Assembly: GCA_025529335.1 (NCBI GenBank)
Contig: JAMYHX010000298.1
Coordinates: 1 to 52,009 of the forward strand
From: Rhizopus sp. PT2906
Lineage: Eukaryota; Mucoromycota; Mucoromycetes; Mucorales; Rhizopodaceae
Length of the DNA: 52,009 nt
Direction of reading: 5' to 3'
This document shows positions 42,140 to 52,009 of the stretch, in pieces. Position 1 is the stretch's first letter. The number at the start of each line of letters is the position of its first letter. Under the pieces are notes generated by a model. The model was not told the DNA's origin and ran no database searches. It saw only the letters and a list, made by a program, of their open reading frames with translations. Both the position numbers and the translations under genes were made by a program.

Positions 42140-45100
42140 TTATTCAACTGATTGAGTTCTTGGTTCCAATTCTAAGCTGCGTTCATATAAAAAGTCAACG
42201 TCTTTACTATGATCTAAATGATGTTTAATGAAATCTTGAATCTCGGGTACATATTGAAAGATGTATGGTGGTGATTGAAATTGCTTAATCTCACGAATGA
42301 CTTCTGCTGATTTTTGTTGTTTAGCGAAATTAATAAGATTGCTCGACTTCTTTAGATAATCTGGATTGCCATCTTCAATAAAGGTCAAGTCTTGTAAGTA
42401 GATACCCAAGAATGGAATGCAAGGTGGATTGACTGAGTGTATCATTTCTCTATATTCTTGGAAGTTACGATTGGAACCCATCACCTTACGAATTGCATTT
42501 AAGGATTGTGTTGTACGACTGCTGACCTGTTCCCAGGTCTTTTTTAAGCGACCAATTGCGCTATTATCAAATGCAGAAAGGATAGCCATACAGGTATTAT
42601 AGTTTTGCAGCTCCATGCAGCGCTAATATAAAAGGGTGTTACTTTGCATCTTAAAAATAGGAGTAACCGATACTTACGTTAGCAACCTGTGCCCAGTATT
42701 TTATGACAACCACGCGTTTTTTGGCTTCTTTATAATTTAAAATGCTTCCAGTAACCCATGCGGTTAATTTGTTACAGTAATCAATAGACTGCTTTACATT
42801 AGCAGCAGTATCATCGTCTCTCGACCAAGCTTTGCCTAGACACTCAATAGGTCGAATAGAACTATACAACTTGAAGTCCATGATAGTTAACTGTCTGGCA
42901 AGTTCCAGTGGGTCCGTGTCTAACAACCGAATATGGCTCAAATTTTTTGGCACGATGGGCATAGGGCCATTGGTGTTATTGGGTATCAGTTTCTTTAATA
43001 CACCATCTTGTTCTCTTCTCTTGCGGATTAATCGATTTAATTGTTCAGCAGAGAATGAGGATGAATCACAAATGACAGTGTTTGCAAAGATATGTAGCTT
43101 ATTAAGAATGAATTCATCCTCCTCGTTATAATAATTCTCTAGCCAGTTTTTCATGACGTTAAACACTCTACACAAAGATATTTAGTCGCCATAGAAACAA
43201 GTAATAACATGTTTATATTACCGAAGTCGCACTAGCTTCTGTTTTTTATCTGTCCAGATTTCTAATTCATCAGGCGTCAGTTCTTCAGGAGGAGCCAAGT
43301 TGTATCGTTCCTGTAACAACTCAACAAACTCTTCTGTTGTGCAAAATGATCTATATGTCAGCAAGAAATTGGCAATAAAACTCATGTCTTCCATAATTCA
43401 TTAGTTATCATTCAAGCATAAAGTACTTTGTTGAGCTTACCAATTTCATCATGAAGTGTAAGACGTTCCACAAGCGCGCGAATAGTTCCACCTTTCACAC
43501 TCTTGTCTGCGCTAAACACAATATCACCTTCTGCATAATCGTACTGGAGAAACCAAAGCTGTGACATTTCATCATGTGTGTTGCCATGACCAAAGCTGAA
43601 CTGTCGCTTGAGCGCTTTGCTGTTTGTCATCGATTGAGATCCTGGTGAAGGTCGAGTAAGACTACTGGTCGACTGGCTGATGGATGGTCGATGTGAACTG
43701 ACAGTTCCTTGAGAGTTTTGTCTGTTATAAAAGCGTGTGATGATAGGTGTGGTTGCCTCAGAGCTTTCGTCATCTGTAGTCAAGCTGCCCCTAGAGGGCC
43801 TCTGCTTCCTATCGATATCAAAGTAACTGCTGACGGGTGAATTGGGTTCCGCAGGCACAATGGCTCCAGCGTGTTCCCCGTTTCTCATCATCCATATCTT
43901 TCGCTCACCCACCATTTGTACCACATTCGAAAAGATTTCTTCTATGGCATTCTCAACCATACTGACGGTTTCTTCTATACGATTGATGCTTGTCATCAAA
44001 TCCAGTTGTGAATTAGTTAATGTTTGAACGGCGCTAAATAATAGGCCAACCGAGTTATAAAGTCTTTGCTTGTTATTTCGGAAACTAGGAAGAGACTGAA
44101 GCTGTGAAGGGTCGATGTGACTGATATCGATGTCGTTCAAGATGGCTAGATAATTGCCGATTTGAGAAGATAGATTCTGGAATAGCAAAATGACGTTGGA
44201 TTTTGCTCTTTCTTCCAAGATATATCGTTTCTCATCGGTTATTTCTTCCTCATCTGACTCTTCCTTTTTTTCCGTATCTACTTGCTCATTTTCTTTCTTT
44301 ATTTGATATTGGTTCACTTGATAAATATAAGAAGATGCTTTACACAAAGCATCTGTTGAACCAACAATTTGCTTGGCGTGAGTCTGTAAACTGACAATCA
44401 AGTCTTGATTCAGAGGATACTTGGCCTTTGTTATCGCTGGTGAATTATTACTCTTTCTTTTCCCTTCCTCCTCTGTGTCTTCCAAGTATTCTTGTTGTGT
44501 ACCATTGTTACTGATGTTATTATCGGCAGTGTTAAAGAGTAGGCGTGGATTCACGGGACGAATCGGGACATTCTTGTTTTGACACACGAGGACAAATTTT
44601 CGCACAGCATTCAACACATCTGCTGCATCTCTTTGTACTTTGCCATTATTATGGTTCATATTGGACTCATTGAGTGCCTTGGCTGATAGAATAAGTTTGG
44701 CCAAACTGGCTAATACGTTACGATGGGGTTCCTTCACTTCTGCATCCTGTAGATGAGGTGCATCCTTGTCCATGGATCGCGAGGAATAAAGCATAAGTCT
44801 GACGGCATCAACAACAGATGTAATCTTTTGCTTAAATGTCACAGGGTTGTCACCTGCTACAATAGCCTTATGAAGTGATTGTACTGACTGTGCGATATCT
44901 ATTGCTATACTCTTCCAGCTGATTGGCTTCCCTTCAGCATCTCCTTCCTCTTCTTCCTTTTCTAGATCCTCCCCAATCATGGTAAGAGAGGGATCTACTC
45001 TTTTAGATTGTTGTTCTATACTCCTTTTGCTTTGCTTCTGTCAAAATAAAACGAGAGTGTTAATGACTGAATACAATAAAAGAAAACTACATTTACCAAA

Positions 45101-45303
45101 AGTCCTGTTGCTTGATCAATGTCGCCATAATCCCATGTTGTTTCTTGTGTGATAGAGTTTGCATAATATACTTTTCCCTGGGGCGTTGTTCGTTTAGTCC
45201 AGTAAGACAACAACTATAATAAGAAAGTTTTAGTACATACAGCAGTGAACGGATATGGCTAAGTTTTACATTAGTATGATTCGTAGTAGTGGGCAGTTTA
45301 TAC

Positions 45304-45334
<31 letters not shown>

Positions 45335-46052
45335 GCTGCTGCTGCTGTTGTTGTTGTTGATGTTGCACCTGTAACTGTTGTAACTGTTGTCTTTGTCGTA
45401 GTTGTTGCTGTTGTTGCTGTTGTTGCTGCTGTTGCTCTTTTTTGCCAAAGTCATGATACTCATTGTATGTATGTTGCTCTTCACTCTTGCCTTCAGTACT
45501 ACTTAATTCCTCTTCTTCTTCATCTGAATCAAGTAGACTTGGATGATTCCAACGAAGGCCACCTGTATGTTGATTATAATAAAATTCAGTTACACCGTCA
45601 TCTGCAATTTGAAGAGTCCAGCCTTCGGGTAACTCCTTGTTCAGAGCTTTGTTTGTATTCGTAGGCTGGGCAATATTGACAGGTGGTTGTTCAAGGGCCA
45701 GTGAATGTGGTCTTGTGTTTGAGGTAACAAACAGACTGATTCTATTATTCTGCTTGTTCATGTTTTGCAAGATTTCTATTGCTCTTTCTTCTTCTCCATC
45801 ACTTTCTTGTTGTCGTGGTTGTATCTGTTCCTCTTCTTGACCTTCTTCAGGGTCAACGATTTTTACAAAATTACTAGGAAACCAGCCTCTGCTTCCTTTA
45901 CATAAACCGTCCCACCAACCTGTGTCAAGTTGAGATAGAACATCAATATATTCATCTTTTTCAAAGGATAGAGAAGACTTTTCTTTTGAGTTAAAAGCAT
46001 AGAGCGCTTTTACTCTGCAGATAATCCTAGGAAACTCGGCTTCTGCAGCCAT
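42140..46052 (-). CDS. SH3-WW-WW-RasGEF (Cdc25-type Ras guanine nucleotide exchange factor)
   Basis: 1211-aa signalling protein; exons 46052-45270, 45213-45097, 45037-43441, 43387-43222, 43167-42678 and 42622-42140. Domains in order: SH3 at about residues 10-65 (VKALYAFNSKEKSSLSFEKD, then GWFPSNFVK), a WW domain near 140 (LPEGWTLQ...FYYNQHTGGLRWNHP), a poly-Gln linker, a second WW domain (YWTKRTTPQGKVYYANSITQ, then ETTW), a long helical region, the RasGEF N-terminal domain (LVERLTLHDEID joined over an intron to MSFIANFLLTYRSF) and the catalytic Cdc25 domain (LARQLTIMDFKLYSSIRPIE, then ANRCMELQNYNTCMAIL, IPFLGIYLQDLTFIEDGNPD). It should activate Ras at membranes, upstream of cAMP or MAPK signalling. 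The tail after the catalytic domain is short. Confidence 0.95.
45300..45440 (-). repeat. CAA/CAG microsatellite encoding poly-Gln in the RasGEF gene
   Basis: Plus-strand TTG/CTG triplets run from about 45300 to 45357 and, after a short Gln/Leu/Arg-rich break, again from about 45395 to 45435. They encode two Gln tracts in the linker between the first and second WW domains. CAG interruptions in the CAA tract are visible. Length polymorphism is likely. Confidence 0.85.
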
Positions 46053-46372
46053 AATTTATTGAATGGAAAAAAGAATAAAAAAGAAAGATGTTGGACAAGA
46101 CAATAATCCGACAAATTAAGCATTTGTGTTACAATGATACGCGTGGCAATTACATGGTTTAAAAAAAAGCTGGTAAAAAAAAAATGGCGTCAAGTCAGGG
46201 TTCCCTAACAAGTTCCGAATTATTCATGTATTAAACGCTTGGTTGTCATGGATATAAAATTAATCATTATTCAAATCAAAGAAAACTCTAGTTAATAAAT
46301 AAGGCTAGCATGGCGCCAATTTATTTGATAATAAAGTTTTAACTAGCATATCGAACTTTCCTAAATAAATGG
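46053..46372. promoter_or_regulatory. spacer between Fab1-like 3' end and RasGEF start
   Basis: 320 bp, AT-rich. Both neighbours are on the minus strand, so it should hold the Fab1-like terminator/poly(A) site and the RasGEF promoter. No exon or repeat seen. Confidence 0.45.
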
Positions 46373-49300
46373 TTAAAGAGTGGCCCCTGTTTTACTTATA
46401 AATAGTTTTTTGTTACCTTGTACAGGTACAAAATAGTTGTTTAGGATCTCTTCGCAAAATCTTGTCTTGTATTCTCCTGGTGGAACTATAGTTACCACCT
46501 TTTTGATGGTTGATTTGCCTTTGGATTCAATCTTTTTATACCAAGTATAAGCACCTATAAAGTCTTTAATTATAATTAGTATGAATTAAATTAAGATTGA
46601 GTTATCTTACCAACTATACCAACCATGATCTCACGCTTTTCTTCATTTACCCCAACCAGAAGTGAATAGTCCATGACGTTACACTGAGATAAGAATTCAG
46701 CATCATTTGCTATGGTATCATCAAACAGAGATTTATTTTGCACAAGTAGCTTTGTTTTATACTCTATATTGCTTGTTAGTATGTCCTATTAATATGCTGC
46801 CAGTCAAATACCGTTTAACCAATCTCCGTCCCACAAGGTTATATCTTTTTGCTCTTTCTGGTATTCTCCCACATGTCGTTCTACTATACCTTTGAAGTCA
46901 AACTTCTACATAAAATATAAATAAATGCCCATTCGTTCAAATGTGATACTCACTTTGGTGATATGCTGGTTATAGTATAAATGTTCCATCACCAACACGT
47001 CAAGGTATAGCGAGCTTTCCTTCTTCTTGATCTCAATGGTAAAGAATCCAAATATCTTTGCTAAAGCGCTCTATTGTATGTCAAGCTTTTTATCCATAAA
47101 AGGGAATCCTTTTCTACCTGTCTTGACTTCTTCATATGATTAAAGTATTTAGGCGCGAAATTCAAAAAAGCATCCTTTTCCGAGACGCTCCAAACATTCA
47201 TCATTTCCTTCACAACAAATCGATCATCTATCCTCAATCTTGATTAGCTCATTTACTTGAATGAACAAGCGTTATACCTTGTGTCTTGTAGAAACGACTT
47301 TTACTTTTACCACCGCTTGCTACCCATGATTGACATCGGCAAAGTGATTCAATCATTATTTGATGTACACCACACTGTCGGCGAAGCATTTCAAATTCAC
47401 TTGCATAATAAACAATACATGTGAATTCAACGTCATTGTGCACAAACTCTGGATTATCAACTGTGTTGGTGCTACTTGCCTTATTATTTTATATTATACT
47501 ACTTACTGTGCTGAATATGGAGACTACCATTATGACCTTTTTGGTTACCAACGGTAGATGTCGCCATCAGTTCCTTGGTCTGTTCATCTGTTGATGATTT
47601 CTCTGTCACTTTTTTTGTCCATGGTAGAATATTCTTCAAGTCTTTCAATCGCTCTTCACTCACGTTTGATTTACAAATCTCAATTATCATCGTACGAAAC
47701 GAGGATGTCTCCGTGCTTGCTGTGGGTGACACATACTTGCGCTCAATAGAAGAACAGTACCTGTCAAGAACTTGGCTGTTTTTGCTTGTCACAGGTAACT
47801 GTGCTCCTGGGGTTGAAAGAAATGCTACGTTTGGAGTAACCATACCAGATTTATTTGATGACTGCCCTTCTTGCATAAGCTCTTGAACGTATTCATTTGA
47901 ACTAGAAAAAAATAGTTAGAACAATGAAACGATATTCAAATGTTACCTTAATGTGTATGCAATGACAGATGTTGGCTCATCTTCTCTCACGAGAACTGCA
48001 GATCCAGGAAAACTATGTACCGATGCGTCTCTGATTGTGGATTTCTTAATATTCAATGTCATGGAACAGGGAGATGATCACAAACCTTATATAGTCAGGC
48101 TTATCCCATCCACAATCGTCAATGACCTCTTTGCATTTTTCCTTTTGCCATTGAGCAAGATTTTCAAGAAGAAGCTGGGACTGTACACCGAAATATCGAC
48201 GAAAGTCATTCAATTCGTTCACCTTGGTCTCTCTGAGCATCCCCAGCATATCCTGTTCATCCTTTTCAATTTGCTTTTGCAGAGTCTGAATGTCCTGCTC
48301 CAAGCTATCCGACGCCATTTGCATTGCATCACGCTGTCTTCGTCTATGCTCAGCTTGAATATAGTGGCTGAGCAAGTCAAGATGGGCCAGGATGGATTCA
48401 AAAAAGACGCCGACGTCGTGTGTTGCCAGTTCACGTTTCCAGCTGTTCAGGGTCGCCACTCTGAGTCTAGGCTCATCCATATCATACTGTGCGACGTGAG
48501 CCACGGACATCATTTGCAACCCTGGCAATCTCAGTTCATAATAATTTCCTGGTTGATAGCCAAATTGGATCGTCAGGCCGTTCATGTGAAAATAGCGGTA
48601 AGGCCTTGCTTGACAGGCACAAATCAATCGAGTGTCATAAAATAAAAGCTCTAGGAATTTAGCAAAAGAAAGCATCAAGGTCTCGTGGGATAACTCTGTG
48701 GGTTCTTGTCCTCTCTTACACGATGGGCAAAAAGCCCAGCTTATCCATCGATCTTTCTTTTGCAGCTGGTCACTTTGAAAGCATACGGTTACATCGCCAT
48801 TACCGTGTGCAAAGGAGCACTTGTGATCTCTAAATGGAATTTGCTTGCACTCGTGGCACAATGTGTCTCGTTTTGCGTGCCACTCAGATAGGATGTGGTC
48901 GAGTGTATGGTCTGACTGTGTACTAAAATAATTGAATTGATAAAGTACGGGTCCCATGCAGAGATGATCATTATCAGAAGAGCAGCTAAAGGTAACCACC
49001 AATCTTTGATGCTGCTTGAAGCTGGTCAATGAAGTTGTGTCCAATGAAAGATGATCTAGGCCGGTGTCAGGCACCACGGCTACTTCAGATGGCTCGGATC
49101 TCCACAGAGACAAAAGTGACGACCGTCTACGCGTGTTCTGAAGCATTCTTTTGCTCATCTTGATTTTGTTTGTCAACTCTTCTTGTTCTCGTATAAGTCG
49201 ATCAAGGACTCGTGGGCATGAGAATTTGCAACCTGGAGAGGTTGAAATGAGAGCATGATCAACACTTTCTTTCAGCCTTACAAACTGATTGCTATCGTTT

Positions 49301-49989
49301 ATACATGATATGTCCTTTGAGCCTTTATCCAATGAAAAGCGTCTCATAAGCTCTTGTCCTGCTGCTGCCCCAGATCCTTTGAATTCCTTTATCCAATTGA
49401 GAATTGAGGTGTGTTTGTGGTGTTGATCACTCTCTGTTGTCTGTTCAACTGGATCATTGTAGATCAATAATACATGGCTATCTAGCATAAACTCCGTTTC
49501 TAAATACAGACAGTATGTCAAATACAATAATGATCTTGTTATCTCTCTAAAAACAGCAGTCTTATTCTCTTTCACACCATAAAAGCGTATTGTGCCTCCC
49601 ACAGGAAAGTAAAGTGACAGATCGTCTAGTGAAATAGATGTATTAATATAAACAAAAAAAGAGACTAACTCATGCAACTTGCCAAAATGAATCAAATCAC
49701 CATGATAGACGCTCTTTAGAAACTTGGAGTCCTTTGGTGAATTGGATGGGATGAATTGGATATATATTGGGTTAGTTTGTTCTGTCAACTGATGTAATTT
49801 AAATGCTTCGAATAATTTGCATACGACTGTATCTAATAGTACTTGGTGCCAATAGGCTGGTATATCCAACTCTTCTAACCAATGAATAAGTAAACTGCTA
49901 GCATGTTTCTTTGAAAGACTGTCCAAAGTTGTCTTTATTGTTGGCAATGGTTTTGAATGTCGTGATTCAGCTTGCTTTAAACGGGTCAT
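46373..49989 (-). CDS. Fab1/PIKfyve-like phosphatidylinositol phosphate kinase lacking FYVE
   Basis: 1075-aa protein; exons 49989-48082, 48044-47947, 47901-47507, 47448-47278, 47227-47118, 47070-46954, 46905-46812, 46763-46611 and 46554-46373. The middle carries the Fab1 Cys-rich region (CHECKQIPFRDHKCSFAHGN, then CPSCKRG, then SFAKFLELLFYD). The C-terminal PIPK domain has DVEFTCIVYYASEFEMLRRQ, GGKSKSRFYKTQDDRFVVKE, LVMEHLYYN and the catalytic NVMDYSLLVG. Fab1 makes PtdIns(3,5)P2 on endosomes and vacuoles. There is no N-terminal FYVE finger and no obvious complete CCT chaperonin domain, so this is a short paralogue or a divergent orthologue. The first intron as modelled is only 37 nt, so that junction needs RNA evidence. 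The start was set after a poly-A/T run. Confidence 0.85.
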
Positions 49990-50180
49990 TTCAAGTTTAC
50001 AAAAAAAAAAAAAAAAAAAAAAAGCTAAAAAAAGGTACACAGGCTTCACTTTTATTTCCATGGTTACAAAATGCAATACACGCCCATGAATATACTATCT
50101 TGTAAGAGAACAGATGTATGTTTATTATTATTATTTGTTATTAAAAAGAGAGAAAGAAAGTGATATTCTACATTATAAAA

Positions 50181-51453
50181 TTAAAAACCAGAAACGAATA
50201 CTAATTCTTGGAAGCAGTGTCCTTCGGTGGTAACTTTTTCTTGGCCAATTGTAATTTCAGCTGTTGCCTTGTCTAACCATTGGTAAATATAAGGCTTAAC
50301 TACAAATGTCTGTACAAGCTTTCTGATGACATAAGGTATTTCAGCCAAGACATCGATCTTGTCAACCAAATTTTTGATTTCAACCACCATCGTAATCGTA
50401 ACATCCTTGGCTTCATCGTCTTCTTTTTCTTTAATCGTCTTTCCTTTCCATGTCAGCTTGACTTTCTTGGGAATATCATATTCTGTTTCTGTATCTTTTA
50501 CCAAGTCCATCAATTCTGCGCCGTTGTCGACAGATACAGATATAAGCTTATCATTGAGCACAAGAGATCCTTGGTTAATGTTGACTGAACCATACTGCTT
50601 TGTAGTTTGGAACTGCATCATACCGATAGATGCTTCCTTGGAATGGAAATTGATAAAGTTCCAATTAGAGGCAATCAGCTGAGGTTGCATGCCCTGAATA
50701 GCATGGACAAACATGCCATCACCTTCGATTTCATAAATTTGTTGGTTAACAATAAATGTTCCCTTGGATTCAGCTCTTGGCCAAAATTTATGTGAGACAA
50801 AGCCAGCAGCGGATTGCTTATCTCCTCCCAAGTAAGTCTTGCCTTCGCCTACTTTAAATCCTCTATCAATCTTTTTGAATTCTAAAGAGACAACAAGCTC
50901 AGGATGGGTAATGTTGATCTTGTATACTTGTTGAGCAGCATCCAACTGAATGGTAAAGTAGTCAGTCTTTACAGAGCGTCTGTCAGCAGAGAGTTCAAAC
51001 TTGGTCATGTTGATATTCTTAAAGACATTAGTATTAGTCTCAGGATTATAGAATTTGCAAGTGAATGAGATAGTGGGGTTCCATAAGCTATTATTTTATA
51101 ACATGAATGATATGTCCTTTACCCCTCTTCAAGCTATTGTCATTATATTTTTTTTCTTTACCCAATATTGGAATGAATCAGCTGAACAAAAGCAAAGGTA
51201 CCATTTCTGGTCGTAGTATAAAACACTTGGTTTTCAGTAGAAGAACCAGAAGCTAAAGTCCACTGAAGATCATTCTCATCAAGTGGGGTATAATATTGTC
51301 CATCTTTTGCTGTTTCAGCCACCGTTTTGATTGTTTCTACAGTTGCGCCAATTCCGGTAACATTAGACACAGTGCTTGAAAGCTGAGAGACTAGTCAAAT
51401 ATGTTAAAGGAGAAATCATGTCACTCTTATTTATTCTTACACCAAGAAGACAT
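50181..51453 (-). CDS. Svf1 family protein (survival factor 1)
   Basis: 382-aa protein; exons 51453-51441, 51390-51162 and 51087-50181. The 13-nt first coding exon gives MSSWF, joined to SQLSSTVSNVTGIGATVET. The body matches the Svf1 lipocalin-like fold: NDLQWTLASGSSTENQVFYT, FAFVQLIHSNIGLWNPTISF, TCKFYNPET, SAAGFVSHKFWPRAESKGTF, FVHAIQGMQPQLIASNWNFI and NFHSKEASIGMMQF. In yeast Svf1 is needed for survival under oxidative and cold stress and moves ceramide between ER and Golgi; the same role here is inferred. The length is typical for filamentous fungi. The C-terminus ends LVFVSGF. Confidence 0.92.
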
Positions 51454-52009
51454 GATTGTTTGTAAAAGAAAGAGTTAAAAAGAAAAAGAAGAAAGAGCTA
51501 GTGCTGTCTTATTGTCGTTATTTGTTCTGTTGAATCGTTGTGTGACGGTTGCTTTATTGCAGTGTTGAAAAGTATTCTTGTGGTGACCAATGGAAATAGG
51601 TTAGTGCAGATTGGGAATGAATTTTTTGTCTGATATTGGATGATGAAAGGTGGATGTGCATACAGCTGCATCTGACGATTATTCACACATTGCCTTAAAA
51701 ACACAATAACGGTTTTGTACTTGTATCATAAAGAAAAGGATTCATAAGTTACAGCTATGGGAGATCCTCTAGAAAAATAAGGAGTATAGTATCATGACTA
51801 CTTTATATTCTTAATAATGTACATGATTGGTGTCATTGTCAAATCATCACACACACAGGTAATGAATAATAAAAACGCGTCATTTATTTAAAGATAAGAA
51901 GAAAAAAAAAAAAAAGAAGTACCTAAAAAAGGGTTAGAAAGACTGTTTAAGAAGAAAATGATAAAGGAAATGTGTCTTCAGTTCGCTTGTTTGTATGCTA
52001 TATATAACC
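51454..52009. other. upstream flank of Svf1-like gene to window end
   Basis: AT-rich DNA with no convincing exon. It contains the second copy of a dispersed repeat (51806-51890). The proximal part should be the Svf1 promoter. Confidence 0.5.
51806..51890 (-). repeat. dispersed repeat copy 2
   Basis: The reverse complement matches 37347-37447 over nearly its whole length, including an AATAAATGACGCGTTTTTAT core that is identical in both copies. Flanks do not match. Confidence 0.7.

Noticed and set aside
49990..50076. N-terminal extension of the Fab1-like frame
   Set aside because: It translates a 23-nt homopolymer into poly-Phe; probably 5' UTR or intron.
1..52009. tRNA, 5S rRNA, snRNA or CRISPR arrays
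   Set aside because: No B-box/T-loop pattern outside coding exons, no snRNA core motif and no regularly spaced repeats were found by eye.

Overview
The window reads as nuclear chromosomal DNA of an early-diverging fungus, most likely Mucoromycota (Mucorales type). The evidence is AT-rich intergenic DNA full of homopolymer runs, many 47-65 nt introns with GT..CTAAC/CTGAC..AG signals in almost every gene, and eukaryotic or fungal gene families (Zn2Cys6 factor, Num1-type PH protein, Svf1, XRCC4, RasGEF, Fab1-type lipid kinase). No tRNA, rRNA, CRISPR or operon was seen. All exon models below were built by eye from reading-frame continuity, splice consensus and protein-family similarity. In every full model the exon phases add up to an intact frame, but transcript evidence is absent.

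Layout. 0.5-13.3 kb: mitochondrial prolyl-tRNA synthetase, a Zn2Cys6 transcription factor, a Mei2-like three-RRM protein, an AlaX-type alanyl-tRNA editing protein and a complex I 21-kDa-type subunit (all +), then a 1323-aa Num1/ApsA-like cortical PH protein (-) carrying an array of xQT motifs. 14-18 kb: an aldo-keto reductase (+, ten exons) and an intronless PPR protein (-). 18.15-21.65 kb: a 3.5-kb transposon-like element with 508-bp terminal inverted repeats that read as identical, flanked by TA. It has an unfamiliar coding content and no recognisable DDE transposase. 21.7-23.4 kb: relic-like DNA.

23.4-36.3 kb: a Ser/Thr kinase, a SYLF/Ysc84 protein, a non-canonical poly(A) polymerase/uridylyltransferase, a partly resolved small gene, a four-TM RING protein, an Erv14/cornichon cargo receptor whose exons are too short to stand out as long frames, an O-fucosyltransferase-like protein, a peroxiredoxin, XRCC4 and an unidentified low-complexity protein. 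36.3-38 kb: non-coding DNA with a CCAAT tandem repeat and a candidate structured RNA. 38-51.5 kb: adenylosuccinate synthetase (+), cytochrome P450, SH3-WW-WW-RasGEF, a FYVE-less Fab1-like kinase and Svf1 (all -).

The genes are ordinary housekeeping and signalling genes with no obvious pathway cluster. Two pairs are functionally adjacent: a RasGEF next to a phosphoinositide kinase, and a RING membrane protein sharing its 3' end with an ER export receptor. The most unusual parts are the TIR element with inverted, diverged copies of one small gene, the LC8-type motif ladder in the Num1-like protein, and the non-coding locus near 36.5-37.3 kb.
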